Of a stretch of 62,792 nt of DNA, positions 35,801 to 43,730 are shown one piece after another. The notes under the pieces were generated by a model, which did no database searches, was not told the DNA's origin, and worked only from the letters and a program-made list of their open reading frames with translations. A program made the translations under genes and the position numbers. Within the stretch, counting starts at the first letter, position 1; every line of letters starts with the position of its first letter. The DNA comes from Gemmatimonadales bacterium (GTDB lineage: Bacteria; Gemmatimonadota; Gemmatimonadetes; Palauibacterales; Palauibacteraceae). The stretch spans positions 1 to 62,792 of the forward strand of contig VXQX01000096.1 of assembly GCA_009838765.1 (NCBI GenBank). The letters run 5' to 3'.

Positions 35801-36077
35801 CGCTCACGGGATGGGTGAAGACCACCGCGCATTCGCCTTTGCGATCCCCTTCGACCCCGTCTGGGCGGAGACGCTGGATGTCCTCACGCTCGTCGGCCCG
35901 GCGGGGTCCGTCTCGGTGGACCGGGCTCGCGGGGGCCGCGCCGCGCTCGTCATCGACCGCGCCACCGGACGCGTCCGCACGATCGTCCGCGGCGAACCCG
36001 GCACGGCGGTGCCGACCGAGGCAGGAGACGAGACCGGACTCCGAATCCTGCACGGCCTCCCCCGTCAACCGGGCTGA
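32853..36077 (+). CDS. Large lipoprotein metzincin with Calx-beta-like and LRR modules
   Basis: 1074 aa from a GTG at 32853. The signal ends WVGACG (lipobox-like). Residues about 40-130 form a cadherin/Ig-like domain (ASWFRDPDGDALTF), 130-250 a Calx-beta-like domain (ITDDDEIEPPREVLTLSL), and about 285-425 leucine-rich repeats (LEWLSLVDNRLRALPAGAF). The catalytic domain carries HELGHNFGRPH (H815, H819, H825), a metzincin HExxHxxGxxH, with a Met-turn DLMSYCYPQW near M883. It should be a zinc endopeptidase tethered to the envelope. The LRR part may choose the substrate. The substrate is unknown. Confidence 0.82.
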   Translation: MARRRPRLGSRAAAVALAGAAVWVGACGTEVTPAEPRENRSPVAVDALPDIDVRLGHPAVIDAASWFRDPDGDALTFAAKSLDAGVARVTVAGDRVSVEGVAPGSTAVEVTARDGGGLSVAQRFEATVGAGIALSPGVAQAREGGIARIELVLDEPAASSLAVRYSLGVDDTQLTADADSADVRDAGEGEVEVPAGATGAVIEIRITDDDEIEPPREVLTLSLERPATGSGFVLAPRSSAAVVIREGVCDRTAAVRDAIVRGVRADDCTAPDGQALAELRSLRIRRPESGIEAGTGAVLGNLRAADLSALSGLEWLSLQDYRLAALPAQAFSDLSSLEVLNLAGNLLADLPPGVFAGLRGLEWLSLVDNRLRALPAGAFGDLAGLRELFLQDNELRSLPPGALTGLRSLERLTLGGNEAAFAFPVRLVRTDHEDPTAPGPATIEARILEGAPFDVRLPLLAHGGTLSVDSVLVRAGTTSSHAVTLTPGDAADSPISVTVGTEEALAEACADRCDGFDLVAGDPLVVSNPASVTMSVPHAYLTQAAQDREGGVPLVADRRALLRVFATADEVNGFRPEATATFFHDGAETYRTALEPPAGGIPLAVDESRLERSFNAVIPGEVLQPGVSMVVELDADGALPGTSSSRSRFPAEGRYDMEVRRMPPLRVTLVPVQYHSEENRDVNPLVAAFAGELAAAAMGAGSAAGRSVLRYARTVLPLGDLHLALREPYRTWADTSEAGVAGLIREIELLRLMEAEDPREHYSGIFGVPRPRSRHPDAYWIDGLGMLGGRSSLTASHGPDGLRQRTGRLRLVFAHELGHNFGRPHTPCDEPVTDPGAVDPDYPWQDGRIGVWGYDFGDRGSDGGSDRPARGHLFNPEGYRDLMSYCYPQWISDYSFTRMLEFRLARDGSAGISAFAHAEDRGAERGDMLLLWGGADAGQPRLEPAFVYPAASHFPSSAGPYRLSGRDAAGRILFSLSFTPTSVAHGMGEDHRAFAFAIPFDPVWAETLDVLTLVGPAGSVSVDRARGGRAALVIDRATGRVRTIVRGEPGTAVPTEAGDETGLRILHGLPRQPG

Positions 36078-36103
36078 GCGGCCGCCCGCATCCCTTTGCC
36101 AGT

Positions 36104-36121
36104 GCGACCCGCGGCGGTCGC
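36104..36121. terminator. Hairpin between convergent genes
   Basis: GCGACC (36104-36109) and GGTCGC (36116-36121) form a 6-bp stem with a 6-nt loop between the metzincin stop and the aminotransferase stop. There is no U-tract; a terminator role is tentative. Confidence 0.3.
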
Positions 36122-36134
36122 CCGCCCCGTCCGC

Positions 36135-37304
36135 CTACGCGAATGTAGCCAGCACCCTGCGGAGGGCGTCGATGTCGCGCGGTTCGTTATAGACGTTCGG
36201 CGAAACGCGCAGGGCGTCGCCGCGCAGGGAGGCGTAGACTCGGGCCTCGGCGAGGCGGGCGTCCAGCTCGGCGAGGTCGCAGCCGGCCGGCAGGCGCACG
36301 CCGAGGATGTTTCCGGTCCGCCACTCGTCGTCCTCGATCGCCCAGCCGCGGACGCGCAGGTCATCGGCGAGGCCGGACAGCAGCGCGCGGCAATAATCGA
36401 GGATGCGGGCGGGGTCCCAGCGGAGGATCAGGTCGAGCGCCTCTACGAGCATCGGGATGAGGATGAAATTGGACGTCTGTCCCACGTCGTAGCGTGCCGC
36501 CCCGTCCCGGTAGTCGTCCGTATAGTCGACGAGCCCCTGAAAATCCTCGGAACCGCGGCGCGAGATCCACGTTTCCTCAAGCGGCGTGCCGTCGTCGAAC
36601 CGCGGACCGTAATAGCCGAAGGCGGTCGAATAGGGCCCCAGGAGCCACTTGTACCCGACGGTGATCAATGCGTCGGGCCGAAACCGTTCTACATCGAACG
36701 GCACGGCGCCGATGGACTGCGAGCCGTCGATGACGATGGCGGCGCCCACTTCGCGCGCCCGCTCCCCCGCCGCCTCGAGGTCGATCCGGGTTCCGTCCGT
36801 CCAGTGGCCGTGCGGGAGGGCGACGACGGCGGTCTCCGGTCCGATCGCCTCGAGCAGCCGCTCGTTCCAGAGCGCGGCGGAGGGGGGCGGCCCGGGCCGG
36901 TCCACGGTTCGGACCTCACAGCCGTGGGTCGCCGCCCGGCGCCGCCAGGCGTAGACATTGCTCGGGAACTGCTCGCCGAGGACGACGATGTTCTGTCCCG
37001 GCTCGAGCGGGAGGTTCCGGGCCGCCACTTCGATGCCGTAGGACGCGGAAGGCGCGAGCGCGATCCGTTCCGGCGGCGCGTTGACGAGGCGCCCGAAGCG
37101 GTCCCGGGCGCGGTCGCAGCCCGTAAAGAACCGCTCGCTCGGGAAGGGGGTCGGCGAGCACTTGCGGCGGATTCCCTCCACCCCCGCCTCCGCGACCGAG
37201 CGCGGGAGCGGCCCGAGATAGGCGCAGTTGAGGAGGTGTTCGCCCTCGTCGAGCGCGAACCGGCGCTTCTGGCAGCCGAGTGCCGTATTCGGTCGTTCCA
37301 TCAT
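36135..37304 (-). CDS. Class V aminotransferase-fold PLP enzyme
   Basis: 389 aa; the first ATG at 37304 overlaps the menE stop (ATGA). Cofactor motifs are ALPHGHWTDGTRIDLE, VIDGSQSIGAVPFDV (PLP Asp) and TVGYKWLLGPYST (Schiff-base Lys). The fold resembles isopenicillin-N-epimerase/cysteine-desulfurase-like proteins. The C-terminal active-site Cys loop of desulfurases was not recognised, so desulfurase activity is doubtful. Its place at the end of the men chain suggests co-expression, not necessarily a menaquinone role. Confidence 0.85.
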   Translation of the reverse strand: MMERPNTALGCQKRRFALDEGEHLLNCAYLGPLPRSVAEAGVEGIRRKCSPTPFPSERFFTGCDRARDRFGRLVNAPPERIALAPSASYGIEVAARNLPLEPGQNIVVLGEQFPSNVYAWRRRAATHGCEVRTVDRPGPPPSAALWNERLLEAIGPETAVVALPHGHWTDGTRIDLEAAGERAREVGAAIVIDGSQSIGAVPFDVERFRPDALITVGYKWLLGPYSTAFGYYGPRFDDGTPLEETWISRRGSEDFQGLVDYTDDYRDGAARYDVGQTSNFILIPMLVEALDLILRWDPARILDYCRALLSGLADDLRVRGWAIEDDEWRTGNILGVRLPAGCDLAELDARLAEARVYASLRGDALRVSPNVYNEPRDIDALRRVLATFA

Positions 37305-38794
37305 CCGCCTCTCAGGTCGGTCCTCAGTTTGGCGCGGTCCACCTTGCCGGTCGCCGTCCGCGGGAGGCGGTCCAGTACCTCCCAGCGGCGGGGCACCCGC
37401 GGACCCGACAGCCGTTCGCGACACCACGCGTCGAGTCGGGCGGGGAGGTCGGGATCTCCCCCGGCGACGACCGCGACCACAACCTGCCCCCACCGGCCGT
37501 CCGGCATGCCGATGACGGCGGCTTCGCCGACGTCGGGGTGGGCGTGGAGCACGGCCTCCACCTGGGCCGGGTCGACGTTCGCTCCTCCGCTCACGATCCG
37601 GTCGCGCAGCCGACCCGTCACCGCCAGGCGGCCCCGCGCGTCGAGGTGCCCGAGGTCGCCGGTCGCGAACCAGCCGACGGGGGGCCGCACGGGCTCTCCG
37701 ACGTATCCCCGGAACAGCGTGTCGCCGCGCACCTCGATGTGGCCCGGGGCTGGCGCGCCGGGCGGCCGCGCGGGCGCATCGCCGGACGGGCGGATCCGCA
37801 CTTCGACGCCGGTCAGCGGGACGCCGGCCGACCGGTCCCCGGCGCGCACCTCCGCCGGCGTGGCCGTGGTGACCTGCGACCCCGCCTCGGTCAAGCCGTA
37901 CGTCAGCGCGATCGGCCACCCCGCGGACAGGGCCCGCTCCGCCAGGTCCGGCGGGGTCGCCGCGCCACCCAGCACGGCGGCGCGCAGCGAGCCCGGCGGC
38001 CGGGCGCCGGCGGCCAGCAGCCCGTGCAGCATGGCCGGCACGAGCGAGACGTGCGTCACGGCAAGTTCGCCGAGCGCCCGGGCGACGGAGGCGGCGTCGA
38101 ACCGCGGCCCCGCCAGCGCGACCGTGGCGCCGGCGGCGGCCGCCCGCAGCGGCACGGCGAGCCCCCCGACGTGCGCCCAGGCGAGCGTCGCGAGCCACCG
38201 GTCGCCCGCACCGAACCCGAGACGCTCGTTTGCGGCGATGGCGTTCGCGCGCAGCGATCGCCATTCGTGGACGACGAAGCGGGGCAGGCCTTCGGTTCCG
38301 GACGTGGGGAGGATGGCGCCGATCCCGGCGAGGTCCGTCCGTGCCGGGGGCGCCGAAGGCGGGGTGAGATCCGCCCCGGCGGGTTCGCGCAGATGAAGGG
38401 CGATCTCCCCGATCCCCGAAACCGTGAGCGCCCGGGATCTCCACCCGGACGTCGGCCACGCCTCGGTCCTTCCCGTGAGGGCGGCGGCGGGTGCGAGTGA
38501 CGCGATGAAGGCATCTCTTTCAGGCGGCGTCCACTCCGCGTGCGCGGGCGCGAGCACCCGCGTGCCCCCCGGGGCGGCGTCCGGCGCGATCGCGGCAAGG
38601 GCGGCCACACCGGCCGGGTCCAGCGGGAACTGGTGCGCGACGATGGCTCCCGCTCCCACGCCCTCTTCCTCAAGGATCGCGGCCACCGCGCCGCCTGCGG
38701 TGCGGATCTCCGCGGCGGACCATGCCCGGTCGCGTGACACGAGCGAGAAGGACGACGAGGGGACGGGAGTCGCCGGTTCGTTCACCACAGGCAT
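37301..38794 (-). CDS. menE: o-Succinylbenzoate-CoA ligase-like adenylating enzyme
   Basis: 497 aa from the ATG at 38794; GTG at 38785 would give a tight GTGA overlap instead. The AMP-binding core reads ILPTSGTEGLPRFVVHEW, then TYGLTEAGSQ, GWFATGDLGHLDARGRL and the Lys motif PRTATGKVDRAKL. The N-terminal part is Ala-rich and weakly conserved. MenE activates o-succinylbenzoate for ring closure by MenB. Context beside menA, menB, menD and menF supports the name. It overlaps menA by 13 nt. Confidence 0.9.
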   Translation of the reverse strand: MPVVNEPATPVPSSSFSLVSRDRAWSAAEIRTAGGAVAAILEEEGVGAGAIVAHQFPLDPAGVAALAAIAPDAAPGGTRVLAPAHAEWTPPERDAFIASLAPAAALTGRTEAWPTSGWRSRALTVSGIGEIALHLREPAGADLTPPSAPPARTDLAGIGAILPTSGTEGLPRFVVHEWRSLRANAIAANERLGFGAGDRWLATLAWAHVGGLAVPLRAAAAGATVALAGPRFDAASVARALGELAVTHVSLVPAMLHGLLAAGARPPGSLRAAVLGGAATPPDLAERALSAGWPIALTYGLTEAGSQVTTATPAEVRAGDRSAGVPLTGVEVRIRPSGDAPARPPGAPAPGHIEVRGDTLFRGYVGEPVRPPVGWFATGDLGHLDARGRLAVTGRLRDRIVSGGANVDPAQVEAVLHAHPDVGEAAVIGMPDGRWGQVVVAVVAGGDPDLPARLDAWCRERLSGPRVPRRWEVLDRLPRTATGKVDRAKLRTDLRGG

Positions 38795-39675
38795 CCGACC
38801 GCGAACAGGAGGCCGTAGGCCCCGGCCGTCCGCGCCGTGGCGGCGAGCGCGGAGTTCAGCGTGCGCGGGTCCTCGTACGTCCACACCACCCGTAGCGGAG
38901 CGGCCGCGAGCAGCACCGCTACCGACGCGAGCAGCGTCCCCGGCGGCCACCACTCCGCCCCGACGCCGATGGGCGGTACCGCGATGGCGACGACGACGAG
39001 CAGCGAATACTGGACCCGCGTCGCGGACGGACCGATCCGCACGGCCAGAGTGCGCTTGCCGGCCGCGGCGTCCGTCGCCATGTCGCGCAGGTTGTTCACC
39101 ACCAGGATCGCCGTTGCGAGCGCGCCCGCGCCGAACCCCGCGAGGAGCGCCTCGGGCTCCCAGCGGGAGAGCTGCACGTAATACGTGCCGGCCACCGCAA
39201 CCGGGCCGAACAGGACGAACACGGCCAGGTCGCCCAGCCCGTGGTAGCCGTACGGCCACGGCCCGCCCGTGTAGCAGACCGCCAGCACGATCGCGCCCAC
39301 ACCGATCCACACGACCGGCCACCCCCCCACGAGGACGAGATAGCTGCCGACCGCGATGGCGAGCGCGAACGAGACCGCCGCCCCGAGCCGGACGGCGGCC
39401 GCGGTCAGCAGACCGGCCTGCGTGACCCGCGGCGTGCCGAGCCGGTCGGCCGTGTCGGCCCCGCGCGCAAAATCGGAATAGTCGTTCGCGAAGTTCGTGC
39501 CGGTCTGAATCAGGAGCGAGGCCACGAGCGCCGCGAGAAAGGGCGCGGCGGCGAAACCGCCGTCATGCCAGGCCAACCCGCCGCCCGCGAGCACGGGCCC
39601 CACCGCGGCCGGCAGCGTGCGCAGGCGCGCGCCGGCGATCCACGCGCCCGGGCTGCCGGGCGTTAGGGCCGCCAA
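38782..39675 (-). CDS. menA: 1,4-dihydroxy-2-naphthoate polyprenyltransferase
   Basis: About 297 aa from a TTG at 39675, the only plausible in-frame start near the menB end; it overlaps menB by 13 nt. The first Asp-rich motif is [15 protein letters not shown] and the second [19 protein letters not shown], both diagnostic of UbiA/MenA prenyltransferases. About nine membrane helices follow. It joins DHNA to a polyprenyl chain in the inner membrane; the polyprenyl diphosphate may come from the synthase at 61241-62227. Confidence 0.92.
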   Translation of the reverse strand: MAALTPGSPGAWIAGARLRTLPAAVGPVLAGGGLAWHDGGFAAAPFLAALVASLLIQTGTNFANDYSDFARGADTADRLGTPRVTQAGLLTAAAVRLGAAVSFALAIAVGSYLVLVGGWPVVWIGVGAIVLAVCYTGGPWPYGYHGLGDLAVFVLFGPVAVAGTYYVQLSRWEPEALLAGFGAGALATAILVVNNLRDMATDAAAGKRTLAVRIGPSATRVQYSLLVVVAIAVPPIGVGAEWWPPGTLLASVAVLLAAAPLRVVWTYEDPRTLNSALAATARTAGAYGLLFAVGCLW

Positions 39676-40523
39676 GGATACTGTCTGAAGTTCGGCGCGC
39701 GCTTCTCGAGAAAAGCGTTCTTCCCCTCCTGACCTTCCTCGGTCATGTAGAAGAGCATCGTCGCGTGGCCCGCGAGTTCCTGGAGCCCGGCCTGCCCGTC
39801 GCAGTCCGCGTTCATCGCCGCCTTCAGGCACCGGATCGCGAGCGGGCTCTTCCCGAGGATTTCACGCGCCCACTCGATCCCCTCCGCCTCCATCCGCGCC
39901 AGCGGCACGACCTTGTTCACGAGCCCCATCCGCTCGGCTTCCTCCGCTCCGTACTGCCGGCACAGATACCAGATCTCGCGCGCCTTCTTCTGGCCCACCG
40001 ACCGCGCCAGGTACGAGGAACCGAATCCTCCGTCGAAGCTCCCCACCTTCGGCCCCGTCTGCCCGAACACGGCGTTGTCCGCCGCGATCGTGAGGTCGCA
40101 CACCACGTGCAGCACGTGCCCGCCGCCGATCGCATACCCGGCGACGAGCGCGATGACGGGCTTCGGCATCGAGCGGATGAGACGTTGGAGCTCGAGGACG
40201 TTGAGGCGCGCGACGCCGTCCTTCCCCACGTATCCGGCCGTCCCGCGCACGCGCTGGTCGCCGCCGGAGCAGAAGGCCCACTTTCCGTCCCTCGAAGGTC
40301 CGTTCCCGGTGAGGAGGACGACACCGATCTCCTCGTCATCGCGTGCGTCCTGAAACGCCTCGTACATCTCGAACAGCGTGTCGGGACGGAACGCGTTGCG
40401 AACTTCGGGCCGGTTGAAGGCGATGCGGGCGATCCCGTCGCTCTTGTGATAGGTGATGTCCCGGTATTCGCCGGCCGGCTCCCAGTCGACGCCGCCTTCG
40501 GGGGGCGAGAAGGTCTCTGCCAT
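39663..40523 (-). CDS. menB: 1,4-dihydroxy-2-naphthoyl-CoA synthase
   Basis: 286 aa from the ATG at 40523 with GAGGGAGAA upstream. Crotonase-fold motifs are [14 protein letters not shown] and [18 protein letters not shown] (oxyanion holes). [19 protein letters not shown] is the MenB-specific segment, and the C-terminus ends NFRQYPWRP. It closes the naphthoquinol ring from o-succinylbenzoyl-CoA. It lies 13 nt after menD. Confidence 0.96.
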   Translation of the reverse strand: MAETFSPPEGGVDWEPAGEYRDITYHKSDGIARIAFNRPEVRNAFRPDTLFEMYEAFQDARDDEEIGVVLLTGNGPSRDGKWAFCSGGDQRVRGTAGYVGKDGVARLNVLELQRLIRSMPKPVIALVAGYAIGGGHVLHVVCDLTIAADNAVFGQTGPKVGSFDGGFGSSYLARSVGQKKAREIWYLCRQYGAEEAERMGLVNKVVPLARMEAEGIEWAREILGKSPLAIRCLKAAMNADCDGQAGLQELAGHATMLFYMTEEGQEGKNAFLEKRAPNFRQYPWRP

Positions 40524-40536
40524 CGCGGGTTCTCCC

Positions 40537-42300
40537 TCAGATCTCGCGGCGCGCCGCCTCCTTCGCGCTTTCGATCGCGGCGGAGCGCTGCTGCCAGTTG
40601 TGTTCACGCTCGATGCACGCCTCCGTGAGGCGGAGGCCTCGACCGTCCGATTCCGGGCCCGGGGCCTCCACGGCCTCCCGCAGTTCGGCAATCGACGAGA
40701 CGAGACGGTGCGGGATTCCGGCGGCGGCGGCAACCGCGCCCAGATCGACGGACTGGGGCATGACCACATAGGGGGTGAAGGGCGGATCGTACTCGCGGAT
40801 CGGCAGCATGTGGAAGATGCCGCCGCCGCGGTTCTGGATGACGACCAGGTGAAGCGAGCTGGCGGGCGAGCGATCGACGAGCAGCGCCCCCACATCGTGC
40901 AGCAGCGTGAGGTCTCCGATGAGCGCCGCCGACGGCCGACCGCAGGCGGCCGCGGCGCCGAGCGCGGCGCTCACGTTGCCGTCGATCCCGCTCGCGCCTC
41001 GAAGGCCGAGGGGGCGCAGCGGTCGATCCGTCGCCCGCGTGAAGGCGTCGACATCGCGAATCGGCATCGAGTTGCCGATCAACCAGAGCGTTCCTGCCGG
41101 GAGGCCCTCCGCCATGGCGTTCGCAACAGCGCCCTCGAACCACGCCTCCGCCAGCGACGGCTCGATGGCGAGCCGCGCCGCGCGGTTCGTCGCCCGCCAC
41201 CGCCCGAGCCAGGCCTCCCCCGCCTCTCCGGAGTCGGCCGCAGCCGCACGCTCGAGCGTCGCGACGGGATCGCCGGTCAGCGGTCGCGCGTTCGTGGCGA
41301 GGTGATCGCGCCAGAGGTGGGTCGCGTCGAGGAGGACCTGGGTCGCGTCCGCGTGCCGCTTCAGGTAGCGACAGACGGCGGCGGAGGTCGGAGCGCGTCC
41401 GACGCGAACGACCAGATCCGGGTGCAGCGCCGCGGCGACTTCGTCCGCACGGAGCGAGAGGTCGGCGGCGCCCAACGTCCAGCGCTCCGCGCCCGGGCCG
41501 AAACGGGCACCGGAGAGCGGATCGGCGATGAGCGGGGCGCGGACCCGGGCCGCCAGCGTCAGGGCCGCCCGGCCGACCTCGGACCGGTGGTTGGGACCGC
41601 AGACGATGACCGGTCGCCGGGCGCGCTGAAGCAGGACGGCCAGTTCATCACCAGTCCCCGCCGGCGGGGTTTCGGGCCCCTCGCCGGGAAGCGCGGCTTC
41701 GGGGAGGCGCGGTTCCAGACCGGGGGGCACGTCGCCCGGCACCCGAACCGGCTCCAGCGGCTTCGCGAACTGAACGTTCAGGTGCACCGGTCCCGCGGGG
41801 GGTCCCAGCGCCGCGCGCCACGCGGCCTCCACCGCGGCTCCCAGGCGGGCGAGCCCCGCCGCGGTCGGTGCCGGAAGCGCGAGGTCGACGGACCAGCGAG
41901 GGTAGCGGCCGAAGAGATCCCGCTGGTCGATCGTCTGGTTCGCATCCGTGCCCCTCAGCGCCGCCGGCCGATCCGCCGTCAACGCGAGAAGGGGGACCTC
42001 GCTCTGGCTTGCCTCCACCACGGCCGGAAAGAGATTGGCCGCGGCGGTACCGGACGTCGTGACGACCACCGCCGGCCGTCCGCTCGCCGCGCCCGCGCCC
42101 AGAGCGAAGAAGGCGGCGCTCCGTTCATCCACGTGAGCGTGAAGGGTGAACCGGTCGTCCGCGGCCAACGCTTCCACCAGGGGGGCCGAGCGGGATCCGG
42201 AACCGATGCAGACGTGCGACACTCCGCGGCGGGCGAGGCCGTCGATGAGCGCCCGCGCCCACAGCGCGTTCCGATTGGGCGCGGCCGGAGTCCGGCTCAC
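40537..42300 (-). CDS. menD: SEPHCHC synthase (MenD)
   Basis: 587 aa from a GTG at 42300 overlapping the menF stop. The ThDP-dependent fold shows [15 protein letters not shown] with [13 protein letters not shown] at the N-terminus, [32 protein letters not shown], and [13 protein letters not shown] with [12 protein letters not shown] for ThDP/Mg binding. It condenses isochorismate with 2-oxoglutarate. Ordering after menF makes the early menaquinone pathway a coupled unit. Confidence 0.95.
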   Translation of the reverse strand: MSRTPAAPNRNALWARALIDGLARRGVSHVCIGSGSRSAPLVEALAADDRFTLHAHVDERSAAFFALGAGAASGRPAVVVTTSGTAAANLFPAVVEASQSEVPLLALTADRPAALRGTDANQTIDQRDLFGRYPRWSVDLALPAPTAAGLARLGAAVEAAWRAALGPPAGPVHLNVQFAKPLEPVRVPGDVPPGLEPRLPEAALPGEGPETPPAGTGDELAVLLQRARRPVIVCGPNHRSEVGRAALTLAARVRAPLIADPLSGARFGPGAERWTLGAADLSLRADEVAAALHPDLVVRVGRAPTSAAVCRYLKRHADATQVLLDATHLWRDHLATNARPLTGDPVATLERAAAADSGEAGEAWLGRWRATNRAARLAIEPSLAEAWFEGAVANAMAEGLPAGTLWLIGNSMPIRDVDAFTRATDRPLRPLGLRGASGIDGNVSAALGAAAACGRPSAALIGDLTLLHDVGALLVDRSPASSLHLVVIQNRGGGIFHMLPIREYDPPFTPYVVMPQSVDLGAVAAAAGIPHRLVSSIAELREAVEAPGPESDGRGLRLTEACIEREHNWQQRSAAIESAKEAARREI

Positions 42301-43730
42301 CGCATCCGCGCGACACCGAGCGCCGCGAGCATCGTCTGCAGCTTGACTCGGGTCTCGTCCCATTCCGCCGGAGCCCGGGAGTCGCTCACGAGGCCCGCAG
42401 CGGCGTAGAGCCGGAGGAGCGGACCCCTGGCTACGCCGCCGCGCAACGCGGGGGCGAATTCCCCGTTGCCGTCCTCGTCGAACCAGCCGACGGGACCCGC
42501 GTACCAGCCGCGACTCTCGGTCTCGTGCGCGCGAATGATGTCGAGCGCGCCGGCGCGAGGATCGCCGCACACGGCCGCGGTAGGATGGAGCGCATCCACC
42601 AGCGACAGGATGTGCGTGCCGGACCGGGTCTCCGCCTCGAGGTCCGTGCGCAGGTGCTGGATTCGCGGCAGGCGCAGGAGGGCGGGCTTCGGGACCGCTC
42701 CGATCCGGACACCGACCTGACGCAGCCGCTCGACGATGTCCTCGACCACGACGAGGTGTTCCTCCCGGTTCTTGCGGCTGTCGAGCAGTTGGCGGCCAAG
42801 CCAGGCGTCCGACGCCGGATCGGCGCCGCGCGGCGTCGACCCCCCGACCGCCATCGTGCGAAAACGCCGCCCGCGCAGCGAACCGATCAACTCGGGGGCG
42901 GCGCCGACGAGGAAGCGGTCGCGCGCGAACTGCATCAGGTAGAGGTGCGCGAGCGGGTTCGCCGTGCGCAGCGCCGTGAGAACGGCGGCAGAGTCCGGCA
43001 GTCTCCCGAGCGTGATATCGATGGACCGCGCGAGGACGACCTTTCGAACCCGACCGGACCGGATCTCCTCGAGGATTTCGTCGACGGCGCGCTGCCATTG
43101 AGGGCGATCGAGCAGTTCCTCGATTGCGGTCGCGGACGGGACCGGCCCCGGTGCCGCCCCCTGACGCTCGAGCCTCGCCAGTTGCTCGCGCGTACGCGTC
43201 GCGCGCCGGCGGAGCCGATCGATCGCCTGATCCCGCAAGGTGCCGGCCGAGAAGCGGCGCGTCACCGTCAGCCACGCGCCACGCTCGTCCGCCTCCACTT
43301 CGTAGGCCGGCAGCACGAAGCGCGCCCCCGGAAACACCTCCCAGAAGCCCGGCTCCCGATCCGCGCGGCGCGCGGGGTCGAAGGCGAAGCCGCCGTGCAT
43401 CCGCGGCCTCCGCGCGTCTCCGTCCAGGTCGAGGACCCACGATTCCGCGAACAGTTTCGCCGCGCGCTCCCGCGTCCAGACGATGAGGTCGCCGGGAGCG
43501 GGCCCCGGCGCACCTTCCCTGCTGTCGATCTCCGCGGCGGCGCCGGCGTGCGCGATCCAGCGCGGACCGCTCTGCCAGAAGCCGCGTACGCCTACCGACG
43601 GCGAGGCGAGCACCGCTTCGGGCTCGATGCTCGGCAAACGCAACGTCACGCTGGCAAAATAACCCGCGCCGCGCGCCGCCTCGAGCGCCTCCTCCGCCCG
43701 CCTCCCCCGGGACCGCCGCGATCCCTTCAA
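42297..43730 (-). CDS. menF: Isochorismate synthase
   Basis: 477 aa from a TTG at 43730, directly after the TAG of the receptor gene; a GTG at 43649 is a possible later start. The chorismate-binding domain shows VRKVVLARSIDITL, FLVGAAPELIGSLRGRRFRT, AVGGSTPRGAD, the HLRTDLEAETRSG segment, LHPTAAVCGDPRAGAL and GPVGWFDEDGNGEF. It makes isochorismate for MenD. The first approximately 150 residues are less conserved, as usual in MenF. Confidence 0.93.
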   Translation of the reverse strand: MKGSRRSRGRRAEEALEAARGAGYFASVTLRLPSIEPEAVLASPSVGVRGFWQSGPRWIAHAGAAAEIDSREGAPGPAPGDLIVWTRERAAKLFAESWVLDLDGDARRPRMHGGFAFDPARRADREPGFWEVFPGARFVLPAYEVEADERGAWLTVTRRFSAGTLRDQAIDRLRRRATRTREQLARLERQGAAPGPVPSATAIEELLDRPQWQRAVDEILEEIRSGRVRKVVLARSIDITLGRLPDSAAVLTALRTANPLAHLYLMQFARDRFLVGAAPELIGSLRGRRFRTMAVGGSTPRGADPASDAWLGRQLLDSRKNREEHLVVVEDIVERLRQVGVRIGAVPKPALLRLPRIQHLRTDLEAETRSGTHILSLVDALHPTAAVCGDPRAGALDIIRAHETESRGWYAGPVGWFDEDGNGEFAPALRGGVARGPLLRLYAAAGLVSDSRAPAEWDETRVKLQTMLAALGVARMR

